34,341 nt of DNA from CBFGTV01 sp965652145 (GTDB lineage Bacteria > Bacillota > Clostridia > Peptostreptococcales > Natronincolaceae): positions 1 through 34,341 of the forward strand of contig CBFGTV010000034.1 of NCBI GenBank assembly GCA_965652145.1. The letters run 5' to 3'. A program made the position numbers and the translations under genes. Below the pieces are notes generated by a model. It saw only the letters and a program-made list of their open reading frames with translations. It made no database searches and was not told the DNA's origin. Shown here piece after piece: positions 14,168 to 21,914 of this stretch; the first letter of the stretch is position 1, and the number at the start of each line of letters is the position of its first letter.

Positions 14168-15382
14168 ATGATGACGAAAAAAATACTGATACTCAAACCG
14201 CAGGATAACCCCCCTTGCTATTTGAAAAACCTATTGAGAAGATACGGTTTTCAAATTATTGAGAATTATATTGCAGAAGACTTGATTTCTGTCGTTCTGA
14301 AAGAGCTGCCTCAAATTATTTTGATGAATACTTTTTCTGATGATGATCATACAATAGAGATAATAGCGCAGTTAAAAAACAATCAGCATACTGCTGATAT
14401 TCCTGTTTTGGCCAATTTACACCAATATTCACCCGAAGGAAAGGAAAAATTAATACAGCAGGGTATTGATGACTATGTAGCGTACCCCTTTTTAGAATCA
14501 GAGCTGCTGCTAAAAATCAACAATCTGCTAAAGCGGGTGAACTTAAACAAAAACCTGACGGAGTGCAGAAGGGCCTTGGAGGAAAGCCTGCTGTTAATAC
14601 AAAATCAAAAACAGGAATTAGAAAATAACCTCTCCTTGGCAGCCAAAATTCAAGAGGCCTTAATACCCAAAAGCCTTGGGAATATACCTAACTGCTCCTT
14701 TGTTTGGCACTTTCAGCCTTCCGGTAGGGTTGGCGGGGATATTTTCGATGTATTCATGCTGGACGAGGATCATATGGGGCTATATGTTATTGATGTGATG
14801 GGCCATGGATTAGCTTCCTCCATGCTGGCGGTAGCCCTTTCAGAATCCTTAATTTTGGATGTGGAACGGGGATCACCGTTAAAACGAAAAATTAACGATT
14901 TCCCCTATTATGAAATTATTTCTCCCAAGGAGGTCATCCATTATTTAAATAAACGTTTTCCCTTTGAGAAATACGGGCATTACTTCACAATTGTCTATAT
15001 GATTCTAAATGTAAAGACAGGCGTATTAAAATATGTCCGGGGAGGTCATCCTACCCCCTTATTGATAAAGACCTATGGAGAAATCATAGAGCTGGATGGA
15101 TATGGTACCCCCATTGGCTTTGAGCTGGGAGAGGATTACGAAGAAAAGACAGTATATCTTGATTCAGGCGATACCATTATTGCCTATACAGATGGTGTGC
15201 TGGAGCTAAAGGATGAAAAGGGGCGATACATTGATTATGACGGCTTCATTGACCACCTTAGGAAAGAAATTGAGATGGAAAGCCATCACTATACCCTGGG
15301 ATTAAAGAAGCTGTCAAGAAATCAGCTGAAGCTAAAGGACGATTTATCCTTTATTGAAATGAAATGGATTAAATTTGTATAG
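14168..15382 (+). CDS. PP2C-type (SpoIIE/RsbU family) phosphatase with degenerate receiver domain
   Basis: A 404-residue protein. Residues ~5-125 have a CheY-like receiver fold, but its signalling residues are gone. The acidic pair is replaced by KP (10-11), the phospho-acceptor Asp by Asn54 (ILMNTF), and the conserved Lys of the K-P motif by Tyr (VAYPF). A helical linker (~130-160) leads to a C-terminal SpoIIE/PP2C phosphatase domain with its metal-binding residues intact: GGDIFDV, DVMGHG, AYTDGV and DDLS. Such enzymes usually dephosphorylate anti-anti-sigma factors in partner-switching control. No anti-sigma or STAS partner is adjacent. The receiver may sense by binding rather than by phosphorylation. 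Strong G-rich ribosome site; an ATG three bases on is equally possible. Confidence 0.9.
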   Translation: MMTKKILILKPQDNPPCYLKNLLRRYGFQIIENYIAEDLISVVLKELPQIILMNTFSDDDHTIEIIAQLKNNQHTADIPVLANLHQYSPEGKEKLIQQGIDDYVAYPFLESELLLKINNLLKRVNLNKNLTECRRALEESLLLIQNQKQELENNLSLAAKIQEALIPKSLGNIPNCSFVWHFQPSGRVGGDIFDVFMLDEDHMGLYVIDVMGHGLASSMLAVALSESLILDVERGSPLKRKINDFPYYEIISPKEVIHYLNKRFPFEKYGHYFTIVYMILNVKTGVLKYVRGGHPTPLLIKTYGEIIELDGYGTPIGFELGEDYEEKTVYLDSGDTIIAYTDGVLELKDEKGRYIDYDGFIDHLRKEIEMESHHYTLGLKKLSRNQLKLKDDLSFIEMKWIKFV

Positions 15383-15402
15383 TAATTTTTCAAAAAGGAT
15401 AA

Positions 15403-15431
15403 TTGAAATGTAGGCATAAAGCTGTTATGAT
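15403..15431 (+). promoter_or_regulatory. Sigma-A-type promoter of the HPr gene
   Basis: TTGAAA (15403-15408), 17-bp spacer, TATGAT (15426-15431), with an overlapping TATAAT five bases downstream. The ~115-nt leader holds a hairpin GCTTTC...GAAAGC around CCCTTTAAAGGG (15471-15496). Confidence 0.55.
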
Positions 15432-15556
15432 ATAATGTAATACCTTCAGCAGTATGATTGAGTTTTCAATGCTTTCTGTCCCTTTAAAGGGAAAGCCGAT
15501 AAAATCAAGCAATTTAATAATAAAATCAAAAAATCTAAAATAGGAGGTTGATCGGG

Positions 15557-15826
15557 ATGTTAGAGAAGGTAGTAACAATAAAAAATGAAATTGGCTTACA
15601 TGCCAGACCTGCCAGTTTACTGGTGAAGGAAGCCAGCAGGTTTAAGGCAGACACATTTTTAATTAAAAAGGGGAACAAATACAATTGTAAAAGCATCATG
15701 AATGTGTTAAGCATGGGTGCTAAAAAGGGCGATGAGATTATTCTTAGGGTAGATGGCTCTGATGAAGAAGAAGCAATGGAAGCATTGGTAGATTTAATTG
15801 AGAACAAGCTCAATGAAGATGAATAG
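15557..15826 (+). CDS. ptsH: Phosphocarrier protein HPr
   Basis: An 89-residue HPr of normal length. The phosphocarrier site is GLHARPA with His15, phosphorylated by Enzyme I and passed on to sugar permeases. The regulatory site KSIMNVLSMG has Ser46, the target of HPr kinase/phosphorylase in Firmicutes, so it could also act in CcpA-type catabolite control. Enzyme I (ptsI) is not downstream, so this is a stand-alone copy; a dedicated Crh-like role is unlikely because His15 is present. The ATG at 15557 follows AGGAGG by nine bases. It has its own promoter but no terminator of its own before the RNA-like region downstream. Confidence 0.93.
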   Translation: MLEKVVTIKNEIGLHARPASLLVKEASRFKADTFLIKKGNKYNCKSIMNVLSMGAKKGDEIILRVDGSDEEEAMEALVDLIENKLNEDE

Positions 15827-15840
15827 CTGTAGGTAGTATT

Positions 15841-16054
15841 AATTGTCAGGAAATTAGAAAGATCAGTTCCTTTATTGGGACTGCCAAGTAATGACCCTGA
15901 GGGATAAAGAAAGAAAAAACCCTCTCTTTGGGGTAAACATTAAAAAATGGGAATAGGGTCGATGAAATTTGGTCGAGCCTACTTGTCACTTTTGAAGTAT
16001 ACTGTATTCAGAATTCAGAATACCAAAATTATCTTTGGTATTCTGTTTGTTTTA
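15841..16054 (+). ncRNA. Candidate structured non-coding RNA ending in an intrinsic terminator
   Basis: The region between HPr and glutamine synthetase has several mutually compatible stems. CAGTTCC (15864-15870) pairs with GGGACTG (15877-15883). CAAGTA (15885-15890) pairs with TACTTG (15980-15985), and inside that GACCCT (15893-15898) pairs with AGGGTC (15955-15960). Within these GAGGG (15899-15903) pairs with CCCTC (15920-15924). A 12-bp terminator hairpin closes it (16016-16045). Between the two long-range stems sits an unpaired-looking stretch, GATGAAATTTGGTCGAGCC. No reading frame fits. A free-standing RNA such as 6S or a raiA-type RNA is possible, but I could not match a family. The 5' end is uncertain and could be part of the HPr transcript. 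The 155 bases after it (16055-16209) are AT-rich with nothing recognisable. Confidence 0.5.
16016..16054 (+). terminator. Perfect intrinsic terminator of the HPr/RNA transcript
   Basis: CAGAATACCAAA (16016-16027) and TTTGGTATTCTG (16034-16045) form a perfect 12-bp stem with a 6-base loop, followed by TTTGTTTTA. Confidence 0.92.
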
Positions 16055-16209
16055 TTATACTGATACGATATATTTTTAAACATCATCTGCCTATATCAAT
16101 GCCATTGTTTTTGGGTGAATTTAAAGGATGACCAGCTGCAAAAAATAATTGAAATATTACAATTATTTATAAAAAATTACCAAACCTTAATATTTCTAAC
16201 GCTGTAGTG

Positions 16210-16238
16210 TTTACATTTTTGCAGAATTCTTGTATAAT
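16210..16238 (+). promoter_or_regulatory. Sigma-A-type promoter of the glutamine synthetase gene
   Basis: TTTACA (16210-16215), an ideal 17-bp spacer and a perfect TATAAT (16233-16238). The leader is ~100 nt. No GlnR/TnrA-type site (TGTNA-N7-TNACA) was found around it. Confidence 0.7.
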
Positions 16239-16344
16239 CATTATTAAAATTCAAAACCAAATAAAAATTTTCGTTTTAATACAAATGAAAAGCTAGATTG
16301 AGTTTATTTTGTTCGTGATTTATATGAAAATAGGAGGGATATTG

Positions 16345-18291
16345 ATGAAAAAGACGCTTGAAGACTTATTAGCCGAGCCAATGCTTTATTTTCTGCCACC
16401 CTGGACCCACGATAAGGAAAGCATTACTAAATTGTTAGAGGGCCACCCTAATATTCGCTTTGTTTCCTTGGTAGGGGTAGATTTAGGGGGAAACAGCACC
16501 GACGAAAAAGTACCTATTTCCTTGTTTTTAGATGACGTAGAGGATTTTTTAAAGGTAGGAGTCCAAACCGACGGCTCCAGCGTTGTACTGCATGAAATTG
16601 CCACCCTGAATAATGCAAAGGTAGATATCATCCCTGACCTTGATGTAACCTGGTTTATTGATTATAATTATGAGCTGCTGGAGGAAAGTACGGGGCTTCC
16701 CATTGGAACCTTAAAAATTCCTGCATATTTAGAGCATAATAACAAATGGGTAGATTCCAGGGCTATATTAAAAAGAACCGTGGACTATTTTACAAAGGAA
16801 GTAAAGGAATTATTTATAAAATATCCTCATCTATTGGCCGAATACGGAATTGAATCGGCCGATGAGATTGAGGCCGTCAACCTGACCAGTGCTACAGAGC
16901 TGGAGTTTTGGGTGAAAACCCCTGAAGATCTGGCGGATGAAGAAAAGCTGTCTACCTCCCAAACCCTGAAGGAGCAATATTGGAAACGGACTAAGGGGTC
17001 AGTCAGATCAGCCCTGGAGGAATCCATTATGCTTTTAGAAAGCTATGGCCTGGAACCTGAAATGGGCCATAAGGAGGTAGGGGGCATTCGGGCCACCATT
17101 GCCGGCTCTGGAAAGCTAAATCATGTTATGGAACAGCTGGAAATTGACTGGAAATACAGCAGTGCTCTGCAATGTGTAGACAATGAGCTGTTTATCAGAG
17201 AATTTATAGAAGAAACCTTTGAACGATACGGTCTGGAGGTCACCTTTCAGGCAAAGCCCGTTGAAGGGGTGGCAGGCAGCGGCAAGCATACCCATATGGG
17301 GGCCAATGTAAAGCTGAAAAATGGAAAATACATCAACTTGTTTTCACCAAGGGATATGAAATCAGATTTTGTCAGCCCCCTTGGATGGGGAGCCCTAATG
17401 GGAATGCTAAAGCATTACGAAGTCATTAATCCCTTTGTCACCGCCACCAACGATGCCTTTAACAGATTAAAGCCAGGCTTTGAGGCACCGGTTTGTATTG
17501 TTAGTTCAGTGGGTCATAATGCTGAAGCACCCTCTCGAAACAGAACGGTATTGGTTGGATTGGTCAGAGACATTAATAATCCCCTGGCGACCCGGTATGA
17601 ATTAAGGGCACCAAACCCCACTTCAAATTCCTATTTGTATATCAGTGCCTGCTATCTGGCCATGATGGACGGAATTAAATATGCAGTAGAAAATAAGCTC
17701 ACCAGCAAGGACCTGGAAAATGAAATTTCTAAAACCGCCGGAGAAGATAAGCTATATCTTGAAAATGACAGGGCCTACAGAAGCGAGCATGACGTCTTTG
17801 AAGACTATTCGGATGAAGAAAGAAATCGACTGTTCGGCAAACCACCGGCAACGGTTTGGGAAAATCTTCAGGGCTTTGTCAGCTACCCTGAAAAGAAGAA
17901 TATTCTCTTTGCGGGAAAATGTTTTGATGAGGCCATTTTAAGCTCCTATCAGGTTGCTACCCTTGATCAATGGGTAACAGAAATATTAGGTAGAATTATT
18001 CCCAATAACGCTGCCATTGTTCGTAGTTGTAAAAGGCTTCACGATGCTGACCATGCTACAGATATTGATGTGGTCAATTGGGAAAAAATCAACAGCCTCA
18101 GAAACTATTTAATGAAGGATAGCCTAGAGCGGAAATCCCTCTTTACCCAAATCAGAGATGCCCTTGAAGGTAAAAACTATGAATTGGCTTCACAGCTGCA
18201 AATAGAGATGGCAGAAAAAATAACCCTTCTAAAGCAACTGTATATTATATATAAGCGAAACCTATTAGATATTACCAATGGAGATTTTTAA
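16345..18291 (+). CDS. glnN: Type III glutamine synthetase (GlnN-like)
   Basis: A 648-residue ATP-dependent glutamine synthetase, far longer than type I enzymes (~450) and in the range of the GSIII class found in Bacteroides, cyanobacteria and some Clostridia. Substrate-site blocks are visible: ELEFWV (metal Glu), EMGHKEVGG, the GS-type loop VAGSGKHTHMG near residue 310, NPFVTATNDAFNRLKPGFEAP with the catalytic Arg region, and RNRTVLVG. The C-terminal ~120 residues form the GSIII-specific helical extension (LHDADHATDIDVVNWEKI). It makes glutamine from glutamate and ammonia in the cytoplasm, the nitrogen donor for CarA encoded downstream. The start is ATG 16345, six bases after AGGAGGG; an upstream in-frame TTG at 16309 lacks a ribosome site. 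Monocistronic, with own promoter and terminator. Confidence 0.93.
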   Translation: MKKTLEDLLAEPMLYFLPPWTHDKESITKLLEGHPNIRFVSLVGVDLGGNSTDEKVPISLFLDDVEDFLKVGVQTDGSSVVLHEIATLNNAKVDIIPDLDVTWFIDYNYELLEESTGLPIGTLKIPAYLEHNNKWVDSRAILKRTVDYFTKEVKELFIKYPHLLAEYGIESADEIEAVNLTSATELEFWVKTPEDLADEEKLSTSQTLKEQYWKRTKGSVRSALEESIMLLESYGLEPEMGHKEVGGIRATIAGSGKLNHVMEQLEIDWKYSSALQCVDNELFIREFIEETFERYGLEVTFQAKPVEGVAGSGKHTHMGANVKLKNGKYINLFSPRDMKSDFVSPLGWGALMGMLKHYEVINPFVTATNDAFNRLKPGFEAPVCIVSSVGHNAEAPSRNRTVLVGLVRDINNPLATRYELRAPNPTSNSYLYISACYLAMMDGIKYAVENKLTSKDLENEISKTAGEDKLYLENDRAYRSEHDVFEDYSDEERNRLFGKPPATVWENLQGFVSYPEKKNILFAGKCFDEAILSSYQVATLDQWVTEILGRIIPNNAAIVRSCKRLHDADHATDIDVVNWEKINSLRNYLMKDSLERKSLFTQIRDALEGKNYELASQLQIEMAEKITLLKQLYIIYKRNLLDITNGDF

Positions 18292-18307
18292 ATCTATGTT
18301 CAAAACC

Positions 18308-18348
18308 AGCCCGGGAAGTATAGACTGCTGACTTCTCGGGCTTTTTAT
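18308..18348 (+). terminator. Intrinsic terminator of the glutamine synthetase gene
   Basis: AGCCCGGGAAGT (18308-18319) pairs with ACTTCTCGGGCT (18331-18342, one G-U pair), followed by TTTTTAT. Confidence 0.92.
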
Positions 18349-18405
18349 GTGTCTGTATTTACATATTTTCTTTTTTTAATCAGAACAAGGAAGGAGAATA
18401 GTTTC

Positions 18406-18537
18406 ATGGAGCGAATAAATATAGTTAAGAGGAAAATATTAGATTTTTGCCCCTTGATAACTGAAGGCTTGAAAAATCCATTGTTTTCTAAGGTCATTCA
18501 GGGGTATAATTTACCATATCTTCATAAATATATATAA
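18406..18537 (+). CDS. 43-residue hypothetical protein upstream of ytxH-like gene
   Basis: A short frame of 43 residues, basic and moderately hydrophobic (begins MERINIVKRKILDFCPL, ends LPYLHKYI). There is no signal peptide and I recognise no family. Support for a real gene is the AAGGAGA ribosome site eight bases before the ATG and the tight spacing to the next gene: its TAA stop forms the first bases of the AAAGGAG site of the YtxH-like gene. That arrangement suggests a small operon 18406-19380. The frame stays open upstream to 18349, but those residues overlap the terminator edge and lack a ribosome site. Confidence 0.5.
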   Translation: MERINIVKRKILDFCPLITEGLKNPLFSKVIQGYNLPYLHKYI

Positions 18538-18550
18538 AGGAGTGACAGGT

Positions 18551-18952
18551 ATGAACCTGAGAGAAGTGGAAAGGCGAATGAATCATTTAAAAAATCTGCT
18601 TGACCCAGAGCGGGCAAGGCGTGAAAAGCGGGCTGAGCGTTCTAAGGGTCTGATGAAGGGCTTGGCCTTAGGAGCATTTTTGGGAGGCTTGGCAGGGGTA
18701 CTCTTTGCACCCGACAAGGGGGAAAATACCAGACAAAAAGCCAGGGAAGAGCTTGAAAAGGCTAAGGAAATATTAGAGGTTAATTATGCAGTTGGCAAGG
18801 AGAAGGTCAGTGATTTTGTTGAAGACCAAAAAGAGGTACTGGAAGAAAAAATGGTTGTACTCAAAAATAAATTAAATTCCAAGACTGCCTGTAGTCTGGA
18901 TGACGAGGAAGCTGCAGACGCAGAGGAAGAAATTGTTGATCAAGAGGCTTAA
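18551..18952 (+). CDS. YtxH-domain protein
   Basis: A 133-residue protein. A basic N-terminal stretch (residues ~1-35) is followed by a glycine-rich hydrophobic segment, KGLALGAFLGGLAGVLFAPDKG (core GAFLGGLAGVLFAP), the hallmark of YtxH/GvpP-type proteins. A long charged helix, probably coiled coil, follows, ending in an acidic tail. YtxH of Bacillus is a general-stress membrane-associated protein of unknown biochemical role. ATG 18551 follows AAAGGAG by about seven bases; an in-frame GTG three codons earlier overlaps that site. The gene sits between the 43-residue gene and a DUF948 gene, the same pairing as ytxG-ytxH in Bacillus. Confidence 0.85.
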   Translation: MNLREVERRMNHLKNLLDPERARREKRAERSKGLMKGLALGAFLGGLAGVLFAPDKGENTRQKAREELEKAKEILEVNYAVGKEKVSDFVEDQKEVLEEKMVVLKNKLNSKTACSLDDEEAADAEEEIVDQEA

Positions 18953-18978
18953 AGCCTCATGAAGGGAGAATAGAAGCC

Positions 18979-19380
18979 ATGGAAATCAGTATTACCCTAG
19001 GACAACTGTTAATTGGGTTTTTGATGATCGCTGGAATCGTTCTGGTAGTTGCCTTGATTAATGTGGTATTAAAGCTAAATGAAATCCTTAAGCAGGTGAA
19101 TCATATCGTCGTTAAAAATGAGGCCAATATCAACGCTTCAATCGATACCATTCCAAAGATTTTACATAATGCCGAAGAGATAACGGATAGCTTTAATGAA
19201 CAAATGAAGCATGTTTCCGGAACAGTTAAGAGTATTGAAGAAACGGTGGAATATGCTGCATCAACTGCCCAGGTATTAACAGAGGATGTTGTACTGCCCA
19301 TCAGTGAGCTGTTTCAAATCTTTAGCTTTTTAAAGGGTATATTTATTAAGGAAAAGAAAAAAGGTATATTCCGAAAATAA
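18979..19380 (+). CDS. DUF948 (YtxG-like) membrane-anchored protein
   Basis: A 133-residue protein with one N-terminal transmembrane helix (LLIGFLMIAGIVLVVALINVVLK region) followed by a long helical part with regularly spaced hydrophobics, and a basic C-terminus (KEKKKGIFRK). This is the layout of the DUF948 family, which includes YtxG. In Bacillus, ytxG and ytxH form a general-stress operon; the order here is reversed but the pairing is kept. GAAGGGAGA precedes the ATG. It starts 26 bp after the ytxH-like stop codon and is followed by an intrinsic terminator. Confidence 0.85.
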   Translation: MEISITLGQLLIGFLMIAGIVLVVALINVVLKLNEILKQVNHIVVKNEANINASIDTIPKILHNAEEITDSFNEQMKHVSGTVKSIEETVEYAASTAQVLTEDVVLPISELFQIFSFLKGIFIKEKKKGIFRK

Positions 19381-19454
19381 AGATTGATCAGGCTTAATTA
19401 GGCTGTTAAATCAATGTACATATTATAATCTATTCCAAGGATTTAGCCATACTG

Positions 19455-19484
19455 CAGCCCCTAAAGGGGGGCTGTATTTTTTTT
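19455..19484 (+). terminator. Intrinsic terminator of the ytxH/DUF948 operon
   Basis: CAGCCCC (19455-19461) pairs with GGGGCTG (19468-19474), followed by a long T-run. Confidence 0.9.
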
Positions 19485-19504
19485 GCCTATCTGTAAAAAA
19501 ACAG

Positions 19505-19533
19505 TTGTATTTTTATAAAAATTGCTGTATGAT
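19505..19533 (+). promoter_or_regulatory. Promoter of the arginine operon
   Basis: TTGTAT (19505-19510), 17-bp spacer, TATGAT (19528-19533). Start of transcription is expected near 19540, just before the ARG-box-like repeats. Confidence 0.6.
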
Positions 19534-19549
19534 TAATAACAAGGTTTTT

Positions 19550-19585
19550 AGAATAAATATACATGTATACATAATAAATATACAT
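19550..19585 (+). promoter_or_regulatory. Two ARG-box-like operators spaced 21 bp
   Basis: The 13-mer AATAAATATACAT occurs identically at 19552-19564 and 19573-19585, exactly 21 bp apart. The first copy, in its context, fits the ArgR/AhrC box TGNATWWWWATNCA (read on the minus strand as TGTATATTTATTCT) at all but the final base; the second misses the last two. ArgR hexamers bind paired boxes at just this spacing. The sites lie just downstream of the predicted start of transcription, suited to repression by arginine. Confidence 0.6.
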
Positions 19586-19613
19586 ATTATGAATAAAATG
19601 TGAGGTGGGCAGT

Positions 19614-20660
19614 ATGTTTAAAATCGGTATATTGGGGGCCACAGGCTATACCGGCGGAGAGCTGGTAAGGCTATTGACCAATCATCCTGAGGTAGAAATC
19701 AGCTTTTTAGATTCAAGAACCTATTTAGATATGGATTTCAGCAGGGTTTATCCAAACCTTAGAAAAAAGCTGGAAAAAAGATGCATTTCAGTGAATATTG
19801 AGGACCCCGGTCAATTTGATGAAATTGACGTACTATTTTGTGCCTTACCCCACGGTCTAAGCCAAAAAGCAGTAATGGCAGGTATGAGGCGGGGAATCAA
19901 GGTAATTGACTTGTCTGCTGATTTTAGAATTAATGATTCGAAGATCTATGAGGAATGGTATGGAACCGGCCACGTTGCCCAAAAAGAACTGGAAATGGCT
20001 GTCTATGGCTTAACGGAACTATATCGAAGGGAGATTCGCCAGGCAGACCTAATTGCTAATCCTGGCTGTTATCCCACCAGTATCCTTTTGGCCCTTTACC
20101 CGTTGATTAAGGAAAAGGCCGTATCCCTTTCCGGGGTAATCGCAGATGCCAAGTCGGGTGTATCGGGGGCCGGCAGAAGCCCCCGCGATGGTGGGCTATA
20201 TGCTCAGTGCAATGAAAATATTAAGGCCTATGGCATTGGAAGCCACCGGCATACCCCTGAAATAGAGCAGGAATTGAGCAAAATGGCCGGAGAAGCTGTG
20301 GTAATCCAATTTACTCCCCATTTAACACCCATGAACAGGGGAATTTTAAGTACTATTTACGTAGATAATCCAAAGGGTCTGGATGAAGCTGCCCTGGAAC
20401 GTATTTATCGAAGGCATTATGACAAGGAGCATTTTATCAGGCTTCTTTCCCAGGGCGAGCTGCCCCAGACAAAGGCCGTGGCAGGATCAAATTTCTGTGA
20501 TATTGCCCATATTGTCGATAAACGAACAAATAAAATCATTTTGGTCAGTGCCATTGATAATCTAATCAAGGGTGCCGCCGGCCAGGCGGTTCAAAATATG
20601 AATGTCATGCTTGGAATAGAAGAGTCACTGGGAATTAATCAAACGCCCCTTTGGCCATAA
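19614..20660 (+). CDS. argC: N-acetyl-gamma-glutamyl-phosphate reductase
   Basis: A 348-residue NADPH-dependent reductase, third step of the acetylated ornithine pathway. The dinucleotide-binding start is KIGILGATGYTGGELVRLL, the catalytic site NPGCYPTS with Cys152, and the C-terminal domain carries HRHTPEIEQE and the terminal AAGQAVQNMNVMLG motif. The ATG at 19614 is preceded by GAGGTGGG; an in-frame GTG nine bases earlier lies within that site. First gene of argCJBD-carAB, under the ARG-box-like operators. Confidence 0.96.
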   Translation: MFKIGILGATGYTGGELVRLLTNHPEVEISFLDSRTYLDMDFSRVYPNLRKKLEKRCISVNIEDPGQFDEIDVLFCALPHGLSQKAVMAGMRRGIKVIDLSADFRINDSKIYEEWYGTGHVAQKELEMAVYGLTELYRREIRQADLIANPGCYPTSILLALYPLIKEKAVSLSGVIADAKSGVSGAGRSPRDGGLYAQCNENIKAYGIGSHRHTPEIEQELSKMAGEAVVIQFTPHLTPMNRGILSTIYVDNPKGLDEAALERIYRRHYDKEHFIRLLSQGELPQTKAVAGSNFCDIAHIVDKRTNKIILVSAIDNLIKGAAGQAVQNMNVMLGIEESLGINQTPLWP

Positions 20661-20680
20661 CGATGGAGGTGCTTAAAGAA

Positions 20681-21901
20681 ATGGAACAATTTGAAATAAT
20701 AGAAGGAAATGTAACCTCCCCCAAGGGCTTTTTAGCCAGTGGGGTCCATATAGGAATGAAAAGGGTAAAAAAAGACTTGGCTTTGGTTTACAGTCAGGTA
20801 CCAGCAGTGGGGGCAGGGGTATTTACCACCAATAAGGCCTGTGCCGCTCCTGTTATTGTATCAAAGGAAAACATAAAGGATAATCAGATTCAGGCCATTA
20901 TAATCAATAGTGGCAATGCCAATGCCTGCACCGGTCAGCAGGGGCTGGCGGATGCCCGGGAAATGGGGGCCATTACAGCAGCGGCTTTAAAAATACCTGA
21001 AGAAAATATCATTGTATCCTCTACAGGGGTTATTGGTGTACCATTGCCAATGAACCTCTTAAAGAAGGGGATTCCCCAGGCCGTAGCGGCCCTTTCCGCT
21101 GAAGGCGGGGGTTCCGGGGCAGAGGCCATTATGACCACCGATACGGCCCCCAAAACCATCGGGGTGGTGGTGGAAATTGACGGGAAAAGGGTTACCGTAG
21201 GGGGAATGGCCAAGGGATCAGGAATGATTCATCCCAATATGGCCACCATGCTTGCCATTGTTACCACCGATATTTTAATTGAAGCAGACTATCTTAATGA
21301 CCTATTGAAGGAGGCCACTGATCAAACCTACCATATGATCTCGGTGGATGGAGACACCAGTACCAATGACATGGTGGCAGTAATGGCCAATGGCCTGGCG
21401 GGCAATGAAATAATGAATCATCAGCATCCCCAAAGAAAGAAATTTGAGCAGGCCTTTCTGTATGTTCATGAATATCTGGCCAAGGCCATTGTAAGGGACG
21501 GTGAAGGGGCCACCAAATTCATCGAGGTGGCGGTAGATCATGCCCCCAATGTGTCAGATGCCCGAAAAGCAGTAAAGGCGGTGTTGACCTCTAATCTGGT
21601 AAAGACAGCCTTCTTTGGAGAGGATGGTAACTGGGGCCGTATTCTTTGCAGCATAGGCTATTCCGATGCGAACTTTGACATAAACAAAATTGAAATCAGT
21701 CTTAGCAGCGGCCCTGATCTTGTGAAAATCGTCGAGGGGGGTCAGGGAACCAATTACCAGGAGGAATCGGTGGCAGCCCTGTTAAAGCATCAGGATATTA
21801 AAATTCATGTAGATATGAATAATGGCAATGAAAGGGCAGTAGGATGGGGCTGTGATTTATCCTATGACTATGTAAAAATCAACGGAGCATATCGAACCTA
21901 G
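20681..21901 (+). CDS. argJ: Glutamate N-acetyltransferase / ornithine acetyltransferase
   Basis: A 406-residue ArgJ precursor. It carries the self-cleavage motif KGSGMIHPNMATML, where the chain is cut before Thr189; that Thr becomes the nucleophile of the mature alpha-beta enzyme. Other family marks are the NSGNANACTG block and GNWGRILCSIGYS. It moves the acetyl group from acetylornithine to glutamate; many ArgJ enzymes can also use acetyl-CoA, which would make a separate argA unnecessary. The ATG at 20681 was chosen because GGAGGTG is nine bases upstream; longer in-frame starts (20651, 20663) overlap argC or that box. It begins 20 bp after argC. Confidence 0.95.
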   Translation: MEQFEIIEGNVTSPKGFLASGVHIGMKRVKKDLALVYSQVPAVGAGVFTTNKACAAPVIVSKENIKDNQIQAIIINSGNANACTGQQGLADAREMGAITAAALKIPEENIIVSSTGVIGVPLPMNLLKKGIPQAVAALSAEGGGSGAEAIMTTDTAPKTIGVVVEIDGKRVTVGGMAKGSGMIHPNMATMLAIVTTDILIEADYLNDLLKEATDQTYHMISVDGDTSTNDMVAVMANGLAGNEIMNHQHPQRKKFEQAFLYVHEYLAKAIVRDGEGATKFIEVAVDHAPNVSDARKAVKAVLTSNLVKTAFFGEDGNWGRILCSIGYSDANFDINKIEISLSSGPDLVKIVEGGQGTNYQEESVAALLKHQDIKIHVDMNNGNERAVGWGCDLSYDYVKINGAYRT

Positions 21902-21914
21902 GGGGAAGCAAAAA

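Noticed and set aside
15841..16054. Known riboswitch or T-box controlling glutamine synthetase
   Set aside because: None of the conserved cores I can recall (T-box, SAM, FMN, lysine, TPP, c-di-GMP, guanidine, ZTP) is present, and glnN has its own promoter downstream of the terminator.
16190..16260. GlnR/TnrA operator at the glutamine synthetase promoter
   Set aside because: TGTTTACA looks like a half-site, but the matching TNACA half at the right spacing is missing.
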